A stretch of DNA of 64,000 nt from contig CAWACW010000012.1 of NCBI GenBank assembly GCA_963780635.1, positions 744,001 to 808,000 of the forward strand. The letters run 5' to 3'. The DNA is from DATEPR01 sp963780635 (GTDB lineage: Bacteria > Actinomycetota > Actinomycetes > Mycobacteriales > Pseudonocardiaceae). Below, piece after piece: positions 50,885-60,419 of the stretch; the stretch's first letter is position 1; each line of letters opens with the position of its first letter. Below the pieces are notes generated by a model that had not been told where the DNA came from, searched no databases, and saw only the letters and a list, made by a program, of their open reading frames with translations. A program made the position numbers and the translations under genes.

Positions 50885-51243
50885 GCCACCAGGGAGTGGA
50901 CGACGGTGTAGCCGACGAGGGCGGCACCCAGGCCCGCGATGACGCTGACGACGACGTTCATCACGGCGTAGAAGTAGACGCGCTGCTCGATGAGCCGGTA
51001 GGTCTCGTAGCTGAACGTGCTGTAGGTGGTGAGGGCACCGCAGAAGCCGGTGCCCAGCAGGGTGAGCCACGGTGTGGCCAGTCCGGCGCCGGTCAACGCA
51101 CCGAGGATCAGGCACCCGACGACATTGACGGTCAGCGTGCCCCACGGGAACACCGTGTCGTGGCGGAGCTGCACGGCCCGGTCGGTGAGGTAACGCAGTG
51201 GCGCGCCGACGATCGCGCCCACGAAGACGAGAACGAGGGTCAC
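50881..51243 (-). CDS. crcB: CrcB/Fluc fluoride channel subunit
   Basis: A 120-aa four-helix protein with FPWGTLTVNVVGCLILGAL and GFCGALTTYSTFSYET, the Fluc signatures. The GTG overlaps the stop of the neighbouring crcB as GTGA. Paired genes suggest a heterodimeric dual-topology channel that exports fluoride. Confidence 0.92.
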   Translation of the reverse strand: MTLVLVFVGAIVGAPLRYLTDRAVQLRHDTVFPWGTLTVNVVGCLILGALTGAGLATPWLTLLGTGFCGALTTYSTFSYETYRLIEQRVYFYAVMNVVVSVIAGLGAALVGYTVVHSLVA

Positions 51244-51707
51244 GCCACCACCACTCGGGTCAACCAGACACCGGCGAGCACTGCCAACAGCGCGCACAGC
51301 AGCGTGCCGAACAGGTAGAGCAGCGCGGTCGCGACGGACCCGGGTTGCAGCAGACCGCGAATCTCGTTGGCGTAGGTGGAGAACGTGGTGAACCCGCCCA
51401 GGATCCCGACCCCGACGAACGGCCGGACCAGGCGGTGCGCGGACCACACTTCGGTGATCAGGACCATCAGGACACCGATGAGGAAACAGCCGGCCACATT
51501 GATGGTGAAGGTCCCCCACGGGAAATGACCGGGCATGGTCGGCAGGAGCACGCTGAGGCCATACCGGGCCAGCGCACCGATACCACCGCCAAGGGCGATC
51601 ACCGCGAGTACGGCCCCATGAGTCCGGACGAGCTCGCGCCGCTGATCGCGAACATGGACGTCGATATCGGAGTCGATGACCCGACTCGTGTCCTGCGCGT
51701 CGCTCAC
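51240..51707 (-). CDS. crcB: CrcB/Fluc fluoride channel subunit
   Basis: A 155-aa Fluc homologue with a ~35-residue hydrophilic N-terminal extension, then ALGGGIGALARYGLSVLLP, FPWGTFTINVAGCFLIGVL and GILGGFTTFSTYANEI. AGGAGG precedes the GTG at 51707. Its partner overlaps downstream. No convincing fluoride riboswitch was found upstream. Confidence 0.92.
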   Translation of the reverse strand: MSDAQDTSRVIDSDIDVHVRDQRRELVRTHGAVLAVIALGGGIGALARYGLSVLLPTMPGHFPWGTFTINVAGCFLIGVLMVLITEVWSAHRLVRPFVGVGILGGFTTFSTYANEIRGLLQPGSVATALLYLFGTLLCALLAVLAGVWLTRVVVA

Positions 51708-51959
51708 TTCGCCTCCTACCAGGGTCCGACGTGGACCGAAGCAGGGACCGTTGGCGACCGGGCAGATCGCGGTTCTCCGACAACACGAGGATGGCGAGCC
51801 CCACCGCCACGAACGATTCAGCCTATCCAACCGGCCACGATGGGCGAGAATGCGGGCCGGGTGGCGCTGATCACATCAGGCCGGGGCCGGTCGCCGGCTG
51901 CTGATGAAGGCTGCCGCGAATGGGGTGCTCAGCAGCGGGAACGTTCGGCACTTCGCACG

Positions 51960-52225
51960 AGAACCGGCACTGGCCGAACCCGAGCTGAGCACCGCGAGAC
52001 TCCCCGGCACCACTCCCACCCCGGCAACCGGCAGCCGCCGAACCCAACCGAGCCGCCACGACACTGCCCGGCACCACCCCCGAGCACCGACAGCCGCCGA
52101 ACCCAACCGAGCCGCCACGACACTGCCCGGCACCACCCCCGAGCACCGGCAGCCGCCGAACCCAACCGAGCCGCCCACGAGACTCCCCGGCACCACCCCG
52201 AGCACCGACAGCCGCCGAACGACAC
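51960..52225 (-). repeat. Tandem array of ~60-bp units (repeat family 2, inverted)
   Basis: About four units with a 60-63-bp period; CCCGGCACCAC starts at about 52004, 52067, 52127 and 52187, each followed by GAGCACCGRCAGCCGCCGAAC. The reverse complement shows the same order of blocks (TTCGGCGG, GGGGTGGNGCCGGGCAGT, CTCG) as the array at 30410-30800, so both belong to one family. Confidence 0.85.
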
Positions 52226-52524
52226 CACCGACGCGACCCGTAGCGGTTCCCAGGCACCCGCTCCCGCTCACACAGCCGATCTTGACGTCAGTGTGCTGGT
52301 GTCAAGAGGAATCCGTGCCAGCGGGTTCTCGGGCGGCTTCGCGTCGATCCGCTGGTGCGGCTCGCCATTGGCCCGTCACTTCAGTGTCAAGTGCGCCTGC
52401 ACTGGGGAGCGAGGAGAACTGAACCCCGGCTCCGCCTGCCAGGGATGGCCCCAGGTGTGCCGGGTGGTCTCTGTGCTCCACCGGCTGCGGGACCGACCGT
52501 CCGGCATCTCGCTTCAGGTCTCGC
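52226..52524. other. Gene-free interval before selD
   Basis: About 300 bp without a supported gene. The only structure seen is TCTTGAC (52281-52287) and GTCAAGA (52301-52307), a 7-bp inverted repeat. Open frames here are shadows of the repeat array. Confidence 0.5.
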
Positions 52525-53532
52525 CTACCGGACCCGGACCGTGACTCCTTCGGCTGCCGGTATGAACTCGCCGATGACCGTGCCGCCCGGTATTTCGCCT
52601 GCGATCAGCAGACCGCCGGAGGTCTGGGCGTCAGCGAGCAGGAGCAGTTCCAGTTCCGCGAGTCCACCGTCGTCCAGCGACGGGCGGACCCAGTCGAGAT
52701 TGCGCCTGGTGCCACCGGACACGAAGCCCTCGGCGGCCGACTGCCGTGCCCCGTCCAGGTACGGCACCGCTGCCGCGTCGACCACTGCCGTGACGCCGCT
52801 GGCCCTGGCCATCTTGTGCAGGTGACCCAGCAGTCCGAATCCGGTGACGTCGGTGGCCGCTTGAACGCCCGCCGCGAGCGCTGCCTCCGAGGCTGCCCGG
52901 TTCAGTGCCGTCATGCTCGCGATGGCCTGTGGGAAGACCTCGGCCGTGGCCTTGTGCCGGTTGTTCAGGATGCCGACGCCCAGTGGCTTGGTCAGGGTCA
53001 GCGGCAGTCCCGCCCGGGCCGCGTCGTTGCGCAGCATCCGGTCGGCCTCGGCGGTGCCGGTGACCGCGAGGCCGTACTTGGGTTCCGGGTCGTCGATCGA
53101 GTGCCCGCCCGCCAGGTGGCACCTGGCCTCCCTGGCCACGTCGAAACCGCCGCGCAGCACCTCGGCCGCCAGTTCGATCGGCAGCAGGTCCCTCGGCCAG
53201 CCGAGCAGGTTGACCGCCAGCAGTGGCACGCCGCCCATCGCGTAGATGTCCGACAGTGCGTTGGCGGCCGCGATGCGGCCCCAGTCGTAGGCATCGTCGA
53301 CAACGGGTGTGAAGAAGTCCGTCGTGGACAGGATCGCGGTGTTGCCGGCCAATCGGATCGCGGCAGCGTCGTCACCACTGTCCAGGCCGACCAGCAGTTC
53401 GGTATCCCCGGCCGGACCGGTCAGCATCGCCGCGCCGACCATGCGTTCCAATTCACCCGGCGGGATCTTGCAGGCACACCCGCCGCCCTTCGCGAACTGG
53501 GTGAGCCGATGCGTGGTCTGCGGTGCCGCCAT
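52525..53532 (-). CDS. selD: Selenophosphate synthetase
   Basis: A 335-aa SelD. The N-terminal catalytic loop is KGGGCACK, with cysteine (not selenocysteine) at the redox position and the essential lysine. VGLDSGDDAAAIRL, DIYAMGGVPLLAVNLLGWP and DVTGFGLLGHLHKMA are AIR-synthase-fold signatures. It makes selenophosphate from selenide and ATP for Sec-tRNA synthesis. AGGAGGA precedes the ATG at 53532. It diverges from tRNA-Sec and selB. Confidence 0.95.
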   Translation of the reverse strand: MAAPQTTHRLTQFAKGGGCACKIPPGELERMVGAAMLTGPAGDTELLVGLDSGDDAAAIRLAGNTAILSTTDFFTPVVDDAYDWGRIAAANALSDIYAMGGVPLLAVNLLGWPRDLLPIELAAEVLRGGFDVAREARCHLAGGHSIDDPEPKYGLAVTGTAEADRMLRNDAARAGLPLTLTKPLGVGILNNRHKATAEVFPQAIASMTALNRAASEAALAAGVQAATDVTGFGLLGHLHKMARASGVTAVVDAAAVPYLDGARQSAAEGFVSGGTRRNLDWVRPSLDDGGLAELELLLLADAQTSGGLLIAGEIPGGTVIGEFIPAAEGVTVRVR

Positions 53533-53590
53533 GAACCGTCCTCCTGCTCGTGCCGCCATCCCGACCCTACGGCCCCCGATCATCACTGGC

Positions 53591-53596
53591 TATAGT
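53591..53596 (+). promoter_or_regulatory. -10 box of the tRNA-Sec promoter
   Basis: TATAGT lies 7 bp upstream of the mature 5' end of tRNA-Sec, so transcription would begin almost at the tRNA. No good -35 hexamer is visible. Confidence 0.5.
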
Positions 53597-53603
53597 CGCT
53601 GGT

Positions 53604-53699
53604 GGAGGCGTACGTGTTCCTGGTGGGCGCCGCGGTCTTCAAAACCGACGTGGTCCGGTATCCGGATCAGGCAGGTTCGATTCCTGTCCGCCTCCGCCA
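53604..53699 (+). tRNA. selC: Selenocysteine tRNA (anticodon TCA)
   Basis: A 96-nt tRNA ending in an encoded CCA. The acceptor GGAGGCG (53604-53610) pairs with CGCCTCC (53689-53695). The anticodon loop CTTCAAA has TCA at 53639-53641, closed by CGGT/ACCG. A long variable arm with TCCGG-TAT-CCGGA follows, then a T-arm CAGG-TTCGATT-CCTG. TCA reads UGA and the long extra arm is typical of tRNA-Sec. It lies 18 bp before selB and beside selD. Confidence 0.95.
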
Positions 53700-53717
53700 A
53701 ACGTCAGATGGGGTCGC

Positions 53718-55502
53718 ATGCACGTCATTGCCACCGCGGGCCACGTCGACCATGGGAAGTCGACGCTGGTGCACTCCCTCACCGGCATGGAACCGGACCG
53801 CTGGGACGAAGAGCGCCGCCGTGGCATGACGCTGGACCTCGGTTTCGTGTGGACCGCGCTGCCCAGTGGCGAGATCGTCGCGTTCGTGGACGTGCCGGGG
53901 CACGAGCGGTTCGTGACCACGATGCTGGCTGGTGTCGGGCCCGCGCCCGCCGTGCTGGTCGTGGTCGCCGCCGACGAGGGCTGGCGCGCGCAGACCGCCG
54001 AGCACGTCGGCATCATCAACTCGCTCGACGTGCGACACGGCCTGCTCGTGGTGACCCGCGCCGATCTGGCCGACCCCGAGCCGACGCTGGCCGACGCGCG
54101 CGAACGGCTGGCCCGCACCAGCCTTGCCGGGTGCGAGGCGGTCGCTGTCAGCGCCGTCACCGGGCTGGGCATGGACCGGCTGCGCGCCGCCCTGGATCGG
54201 CTGGTGGCGGGGTTGCCGCCGGTGACCACGACCGGGCGGGTGCGGCTGTTCGTGGACCGCGCGTTCACCATCCGCGGCAGCGGCACCGTCGTCACCGGCA
54301 CACTCGCCGCAGGCACCCTGGCCCAGGGCGACCAGTTGCAGCTCGTCCGCTCCGACGGACGGACCCGGATCCGCAGTCTGCAGGCTCTCGGCGAGCCGCA
54401 CGACACCGTGCCGGCGGTCGCCCGCGTCGCCGTCAACGTGCGCGGGCTGCCGGTGGACGACCTGCGCCGCGGCGACACCCTCGTGACACCTGACGCGTGG
54501 CCGCTCACCGACGAGGTCGACGTACGGCTGCTCGACATCGGCCCCGCCGACCTGCCCGGGGATCTGGTGCTGCACATCGGTTCGGCCGCTGTGCCGTGCC
54601 GGATCCGGCCGTTGGGCGAGGACACCGGGCGGATCCGCCTGGCCTCCCGCCAGCCGCTGCAGCCGGGCGACCGGGCCGTGCTGCGCGAGCCGTCGAGCAG
54701 GCTGGTGACGGGCATGGTGGTCGTCGACGTCGACCCGCCCGTGCTGCGCCGCCGTGGTGCGGCCAAGGCCCGGGCCGCCGAGCTGGACCTGCTGGTCGAC
54801 CGGCCCGACACCGTGACCGAGGTGGCCCGGCGCGGCAGCACCACGCGCGCCCGGCTGGCCGTGCTGGGCATCCTCGACACACAGGAACCGCTGCCCGACG
54901 GTCTGCTGACCATCGGCGAGCACGTCGTGCACCCGGACGCGTGGCGGCGTTGGCGTGACGGGCTCTACGCGGCCGTGGACGAGCACCGCGCCGCGAGTCC
55001 GCTGGCGCCCGGGCTGCCCGCCAGAGCGGCGCAGCAGTTGCTCGGTATGCCGGATCTGCCGCTGGTGGACGCGCTCGTCCGGGACTCCGGCGGCGCGCTG
55101 GTGGCGCGCGACGGCCGGATCAGCAGGCCGGGTTCGGGGCCGTCGTTCACCGACGAGGTCCGGCAGGCACTGGCACAGGTCCAGGCGCGGCTGGCCGCCG
55201 ACCCGCTCGACTCCCCCGACATCCCGGACCTCGACGAGGCGGGCCTGACCACACCGATACTGGCCGCGGCCGCGAAGGCCGGGCTGGTGCTGCGGCTGCC
55301 CGGGGACGTGGTGCTGCACCCGTCGGCAGCGGAGGTGGCCACGCGGACCATCGCCGGGCTACCACAGCCCTTCACGCTGTCCGAGGCCCGCCAGGCCCTG
55401 CACACGACCCGCCGGATAGCGGTGCCGCTGCTGGAACACCTGGACGCCATCGGCAAGACCGTCCGCGTCGACTCCGACCGCCGCCGAGTCGCGAGCCGCT
55501 AG
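53718..55502 (+). CDS. selB: Selenocysteine-specific elongation factor
   Basis: A 594-aa SelB. The G domain begins MHVIATAGHVDHGKSTLVHS, with the DVPGHERFV switch II motif; the usual NKxD is replaced by TRAD. EF-Tu-like beta domains follow (about 170-350), then C-terminal winged-helix domains that bind the SECIS hairpin. It delivers Sec-tRNA to UGA codons. GGGG lies at proper distance before the ATG. Convergent with selA across a hairpin-rich spacer. Confidence 0.95.
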   Translation: MHVIATAGHVDHGKSTLVHSLTGMEPDRWDEERRRGMTLDLGFVWTALPSGEIVAFVDVPGHERFVTTMLAGVGPAPAVLVVVAADEGWRAQTAEHVGIINSLDVRHGLLVVTRADLADPEPTLADARERLARTSLAGCEAVAVSAVTGLGMDRLRAALDRLVAGLPPVTTTGRVRLFVDRAFTIRGSGTVVTGTLAAGTLAQGDQLQLVRSDGRTRIRSLQALGEPHDTVPAVARVAVNVRGLPVDDLRRGDTLVTPDAWPLTDEVDVRLLDIGPADLPGDLVLHIGSAAVPCRIRPLGEDTGRIRLASRQPLQPGDRAVLREPSSRLVTGMVVVDVDPPVLRRRGAAKARAAELDLLVDRPDTVTEVARRGSTTRARLAVLGILDTQEPLPDGLLTIGEHVVHPDAWRRWRDGLYAAVDEHRAASPLAPGLPARAAQQLLGMPDLPLVDALVRDSGGALVARDGRISRPGSGPSFTDEVRQALAQVQARLAADPLDSPDIPDLDEAGLTTPILAAAAKAGLVLRLPGDVVLHPSAAEVATRTIAGLPQPFTLSEARQALHTTRRIAVPLLEHLDAIGKTVRVDSDRRRVASR

Positions 55503-55507
55503 CCCGG

Positions 55508-55684
55508 ATGCCGCGTAGTCGAGGATCCGGTGGCGATGCCAAGTGCCCCGGCAGCGCATCGACATCACCGGGTGTCGATCACCGGTCCGGCAATCGACAC
55601 CCGGAGTGATCGTCGACAGTCTGTCCGGGCGTTTCTGACGAGCTTGACAACGAGCTTGACAACGAACGTCTGACTACGCGGCAT
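55508..55684. repeat. Nested inverted repeats between selB and selA
   Basis: An outer pair, ATGCCGCGTAGTC (55508-55520) and GACTACGCGGCAT (55672-55684), is a perfect 13-bp inverted repeat enclosing about 150 bp. Inside lies a second perfect hairpin (55568-55604). A 12-bp direct duplication CGAGCTTGACAA follows near 55639-55663. The outer arms begin at the end of selB and reach the end of selA. Confidence 0.7.
55568..55604. terminator. Hairpin between convergent selB and selA
   Basis: CCGGGTGTCGAT (55568-55579) pairs perfectly with ATCGACACCCGG (55593-55604) around a 13-nt loop. It is probably a bidirectional terminator. Confidence 0.7.
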
Positions 55685-55689
55685 TGCCG

Positions 55690-56976
55690 CTAGCCCGCCG
55701 CCGCGACGACCGCGTCGACCAGCCGGTCGTCGTCGGACACCGTGCGCAGGTCCAGCAGGCAGCGACCGTCCTCGACCCGGCCCACCACGGGCGGCCGCCC
55801 GGCCCGCAGCGCGTCCGCGAACTCCGGTGGCAACGCGACCGCCGCGCTGGGCAGCCGCACACCGGGCGCGCCACCGCCGCCGACCGCCGACACGCACGCG
55901 ACCACCTCGGCAGGCACCCGATGCTCGACCAGCCGCGCGGCCACCGCGGCCGCCCGGTCGGCCAGCGATTCCCGGCTCAGCGACAGCATGTCCGCCACTG
56001 GTGGCCGGGGACCGCGAACGGTGGCCTCCAGCGCGGCGAGCGTCAGCTTGTCGACTCGCAGCGCCCGCGCGCACGGGTGCCTGCGCAGCCGCGTGACCAG
56101 CTCGGCGTCGCCGAACAGCAGACCCGCCTGCGGGCCGCCGAGCAGCTTGTCGCCGCTGGCGGTGACCAGGTCGGCGCCCTCGTGCAGCGCGGTCTGCGCG
56201 TCCGGTTCGGCGGGCAGCAGCGGATGCGGCGTGAGCAGGCCGGAACCGATGTCCACCACCAGGGGCACACCCAGCCCGGCCAGTTCGGCGATGCCGACCT
56301 CGGCGGTGAACCCGACGACCCGGAAGTTCGACGGGTGGATCTTGAGCACGAACCCGGTCTCCGGGCCGATCGCGTCGGTGTAGTCGCGCAGGTGGGTGCG
56401 GTTCGTGGTGCCTACCTCGCGCAGCCGCGCCCCGGTCGAGGCGAGCAGGTCGGGGATGCGGAAGCCGTCGCCGATCTCCACCAGCTCACCGCGGCTGACC
56501 ACGATCTCCTTGCCCTGTGCCAGGGCCAGCGCGCACAGCAGCAACGCGGCAGCGTTGTTGTTGACCACGTGCACGGCACCGGCGGCCGGGACCGCGGCCG
56601 CGAGCGCCGCCAGGGTGTCCCGGCCCCGGGTCGCGCGCTTACCGGTCGCCAGGTCGTACTCGACGTCGGTGTAGCCGGCCGCCGCGACCACCGCGTCCCG
56701 GGCGGCGTCGGACAGCGGGGCGCGACCGAGGTTGGTGTGCACGACGACGCCGGTCGCGTTGATCACCTCGTGCAGCGACGTGGCCAGCAGCGGCAGGGCG
56801 GCGAGCACGGCCGAGGTCACATCGTGCGGCGCGATGTCCCCTGCCCGGGCCCGCCGCTGCGCCTCGGTGACCGCGGCTTTGACCAGGTCCCGGCCGAGCA
56901 CGCCGACGGCAGCGGCCACCGCGGGCTCGGCCAGCACGACATCGGTCCGCGGGATGTCCCGCCGCACGTCACCCAT
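55690..56976 (-). CDS. selA: L-seryl-tRNA(Sec) selenium transferase
   Basis: A 428-aa SelA, a PLP enzyme that converts Ser-tRNA-Sec to Sec-tRNA-Sec using selenophosphate. LHEVINATGVVVHTNLGRAP, EYDLATGKRATRGRDT, VNNNAAALLL and the PLP-lysine region TASGDKLLGGPQAG are the standard signatures. It lies 34 bp downstream of fdhA on the same strand, so the biosynthetic enzyme is probably co-transcribed with its main client. Confidence 0.95.
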   Translation of the reverse strand: MGDVRRDIPRTDVVLAEPAVAAAVGVLGRDLVKAAVTEAQRRARAGDIAPHDVTSAVLAALPLLATSLHEVINATGVVVHTNLGRAPLSDAARDAVVAAAGYTDVEYDLATGKRATRGRDTLAALAAAVPAAGAVHVVNNNAAALLLCALALAQGKEIVVSRGELVEIGDGFRIPDLLASTGARLREVGTTNRTHLRDYTDAIGPETGFVLKIHPSNFRVVGFTAEVGIAELAGLGVPLVVDIGSGLLTPHPLLPAEPDAQTALHEGADLVTASGDKLLGGPQAGLLFGDAELVTRLRRHPCARALRVDKLTLAALEATVRGPRPPVADMLSLSRESLADRAAAVAARLVEHRVPAEVVACVSAVGGGGAPGVRLPSAAVALPPEFADALRAGRPPVVGRVEDGRCLLDLRTVSDDDRLVDAVVAAAG

Positions 56977-57010
56977 GGCGGCATTCTGCCCCCACGAGCC
57001 GCGACGGGCC

Positions 57011-60000
57011 TCAGACCGGCCGGGCCACGTCCGGTGGCAGGCCTGCCCGGCGCCGGTACTCCTCCAGGTAGGCGACCAGGTCGACGCCCCGGGGGCGACG
57101 GCCCGGCTGGATGTCGCAGGTGGCCGCCTTGGCCTCCTGGATGTGCACGTTCGGGTCCAGCACGACGGACAGCAGGTCGTTGGCCGGGTCGCCGGTGCTC
57201 AGCCCGTTGGGCCCCCAGTGGTAGGGCAGCCCGATCTGGTGCACGGTGCGGCCGCGCACCCGCAGCGGCGTGATGCGGTCGGTGACCAGCACCCTCGCCT
57301 CGACCGCCGCCCTGGCCGACACGATCGTGGCCCAGCCGTTGTTCTCCAGGCCCCGCTCCGCCGCCAGCGCCGGCGACACCTCGCAGAAGAACTCCGGCTG
57401 CAGCTCCGACAGGTAGGGCAGCGTCCTGCTCATGCCGCCCGCGGTGTGGTGCTCGGTGAGCCGGTACGTGGTGAACACGTACGGGAACACCTTGCTCCCC
57501 TGGCCGTGGTACCGGTTGCCCGGCCGGTCGAAGGACTCCCGCGTCGGGTTGACCTGCTGGCCGTACAGGGCGTTGTCCACCGGCGACTCGAACGGCTCGT
57601 AGTGCGTTGGCAGCGGGCCGTCCTGCAGACCCGTCGGCACGTACAGCCAGGCCCGGCCGTCGGTCTGCATGATGAACGGGCTCCGGCCGGAGATCGCCGC
57701 CTGTGCGCGGGCACCCGCAGGCGGCACGTAGTCCGGCGGTTTTGTCAGCTCGAAGTCGGGCACGTCGTGGCCGGTCCACTTGCCCTGCTCGGCGTCCCAC
57801 CACACGTAGGCCTTGCGCTCGCTCCACGGCTTGCCATCCGGGTCGGCGGACGCCCGGTTGTAGAGGATGCGCCGGTTCGCCGGCCACGCCCACGCCCATT
57901 CCGGCGCCACCCAGCTCTGCTCGCGCCCCGGCTTGCGCCGCGCGGACTGGTTGACGCCGCCTGCGTAGACACCGCAGTAGATCCAGCAGCCGCTGGTGGT
58001 CGAGCCGTCGTCCTTGAGCTGGTTGAACGTGGAGAGCGGACCGTCCGGGCCGAACCCGTTGACCTCGGCGAGCACGGCTTCCGCGCTCGGGTCCGCGGTC
58101 GGCCCCTCGGTCGGATAGTCCCAGGTCAGATCGAGGATCGGCCGGTCCCGTGGGTCCTGTGACGCGGCCAGCCGCTCCCTGATCATCCGGCCGAGGTGGA
58201 AGTAGAACCACAGGTCGCTACGCGCGTCACCGGGCGGCTCCACCGCCTTGTGGTGCCACTGCAACAAGCGTTGCGTGTTGGTGAAGGTGCCGCCCTTCTC
58301 GGTGTGCGCGGCGGCAGGCATGAAGAACACCTCGGTGGGGATCTCCGTCGTGGCCAGCTCGCCGCTGAGTACCTCAGGGCCGTCCTGCCAGAATGTGGCG
58401 CTCTCGATCATCTGCAGGTCGCGCACCACCAGCCAGTCCAGGTTGGCCATGCCCAGCCGCTGCATCTTCCCGTTGGCCGACCCGATGGCCGGGTTCTCCC
58501 CGACCAGGAAGTAGCCCTTGCACTCCCCCGCGATCTGCGCCATCACGGTCTTGTAGGTGCCGTGCTCACCGGTCAGCCGGGGCAGGTAGTCGTAGCAGAA
58601 GTCGTTCTCCTCGGTGGCCGCGTCACCCCACCACGCCTTGAGCATGCTGACCAGGTAGGACCGCATGTTGCCCCAGAACCCGGTCTTGCCGGCGTTGGAG
58701 TCGACGAACAGGTCCAGCGAGTCGTGGTGTGCCTGCGGCATCGGGATGTAGCCGGGCAGGCTGTCGTACAGCGTGGGGATGTCGGTGGAGCCCTGGATGG
58801 ACGCGTGCCCGCGCAGGGCGAGGATGCCGCCGCCCGGCCTGCCCATGTTGCCCAGCAGGCTCTGCAGGATCGACGCGGTGCGGATGTACTGGGCGCCGAC
58901 GGTGTGCTGGGTCCAGCCCACCGAGTACACGAACGCCGTCGTGCGCTCGCGCCCGGAGTTCTGGGTGATGGCGTCGGCCACCTCGAAGAAGTCGGCCGCA
59001 CTGATGCCGCACACGTCCGTCACCATCTCGGGCGTGTAGCGGGCGAAGTGCCGCTTGAGGACCTGCAGCACGCACATCGGGTCGGTCAGCGTCTCGTCGA
59101 TCCGCGGCAGGCCGTCGGGGTTGTCCGCGTCGGGTGGTACGGGCTTGCGGTCCCGGTTGCCGGCCGCGGCGGACGCCTCCGCGCCGTCGTACATCCAGCT
59201 GGACTTGTCGTACTGGCGCCGTTCCGGGTCGAACCCGGAGAACAGCCCGTCCAGGTCCTCGGTGTCCACGAAGTCGTGCCGCAGGATGGTGCCCGCGTTG
59301 GTGTAGGCGACGACGTAGTCACGGAAGTACAGCTCGTTGGTCAGCACGTGGTTGACCAGGGCACCGAGGAACACGATGTCCGAGCCTGCCCGCACCGGGA
59401 CGTGCTTGTCCGCGACAGCGCTCGTGCGGGTGAACCGCGGGTCGATGTGGATGATCTTCGCCCCGCGGAGCTTCGCCTCCATCACCCACTGGAACCCGAC
59501 CGGATGACACTCGGCCATGTTCGAACCCTCGATGACGATGCAGTCGGAGTTCGGCAGGTCCGCCGGGAACGTCGTGGCGCCACCGCGACCGAACGTGGTG
59601 CCCAGACCGGGCACTGTGGCGGAGTGTCAAATACGGGCCTGGTTCTCGATCTGGATCGCACCCAGCGCGGTGTAGAGCTTCTTCATCAGGTAGTTCTCTT
59701 CGTTGTCCAGCGTCGCGCCACCCAGACTCGCGATGCCCATGTTGCGCCGGACGGGAACGCCCTCGAAGCTGTCCTGCCACGTCTGCTCGCGGGTCGCCAG
59801 CACACGGTCCGCGATCATCTCCATCGCCCGCTCCAGCGACAGCGACTCCCACTCCGTGCCATAGGGCCTGCGATAGAGCACCGTGGTCACGCGGCTGGGG
59901 CTGGTGACCAGCGACTTGCTCGCCGAACCCTTCGGGCACAGCCTGCCGCGCGAGATCGGCGAGTCAGGATCACCCTCGATCTGGATGACCTGCTCGTCCT

Positions 60001-60193
60001 TGACGAAGATCCGCTGACCACACCCCACCGCGCAGTACGGGCACACCGACTGCACCACGCGGTCAGCCTGCTCGGTACGCGGCGAGAGGCCGGCCGACCG
60101 GGCCGACTGGGACGCCGCCGCCTTACCGGCCCGATCGACCCCGCTGACCTGCTTGTACACCGGCCAACCATCGATCCACTGGCGTACGCCCAC
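57011..60193 (-). CDS. fdhA: Selenocysteine-containing formate dehydrogenase, molybdopterin subunit
   Basis: One gene read through an in-frame UGA (59627-59629), about 1060 aa with Sec at residue 189 (NQARI-Sec-HSATV). Upstream, C51-P-Y-C54-A-V-G-C58 and C86 form a [4Fe-4S] site. Downstream, GLGTTFGRGGATTFPADLPN, DPRFTRTS, KADKHVP-like and the C-terminal molybdopterin-binding domain (PYHWGPNGLSTGDPANDLL) match FdhA/FdnG-type subunits. The UGA is in the exact position of the Sec of E. coli FdnG/FdhF and is followed by a SECIS hairpin. It oxidises formate to CO2. The GTG at 60193 has AGGAGG. No Fe-S beta or membrane subunit gene is adjacent. A split into two genes at the UGA would be wrong. Confidence 0.93.
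59598..59629 (-). promoter_or_regulatory. Bacterial SECIS element and UGA selenocysteine codon
   Basis: On the minus strand the UGA (59629-59627) is followed after 12 nt by GUGCCC-GGUCU-GGGCAC (59614-59598), a perfect 6-bp stem with the GGUCU loop that SelB recognises in E. coli fdhF/fdnG. A 17-nt minihairpin about 11 nt past UGA is the known minimal requirement. Confidence 0.93.
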
Positions 60194-60284
60194 TGCGACC
60201 TCCTGACGGTGCCACACCGTTCGGACGACCGTACCTTGGTGGCCCCGGCGATGCACCGCCGCCGGACGATCATCGCGCGAGACG

Positions 60285-60415
60285 AGTAGCGTCCCGGTCC
60301 GAAAAGGACGGAGCCACCGGTGTGGCCCCGGCAACATCCGACGCCCGGTGGTGGACGGTCACGGTCGGTGAACCGCACACTGGGCGACCTGGGGGCCCCG
60401 CCGAGTTTCGGGAGG
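60285..60415 (+). other. Structured leader candidate upstream of the Nramp gene
   Basis: The sequence contains GTCC-GAAAA-GGAC, then GCCAC-CGGT-GTGGC, CCGGCAACATCC and CGGTGGTGGACGG. The GGCAAC block and arrangement recall SAM-type riboswitches of actinobacteria (SAM-IV), but the match is partial and the downstream gene is a metal transporter. Only an untested suggestion. Confidence 0.25.
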
Positions 60416-60419
60416 ACGC

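Noticed and set aside
51708..51840. Fluoride riboswitch upstream of the crcB pair
   Set aside because: The minus strand has GGCGGTGGGGCTCGCC, similar to part of the aptamer, but the pairing partner and the conserved 3' segment are missing.
51198..52544. A 448-codon + strand frame over crcB and the repeat array
   Set aside because: It is antisense to a clear crcB gene and continues through the repeats; composition is Arg/Pro/His/Thr low complexity.
57011..59614. Formate dehydrogenase as two separate genes (start at 59614)
   Set aside because: The break is a UGA at the catalytic position, followed by a SECIS hairpin, with selA, selB, selD and tRNA-Sec next to it; read-through as Sec is the better explanation.
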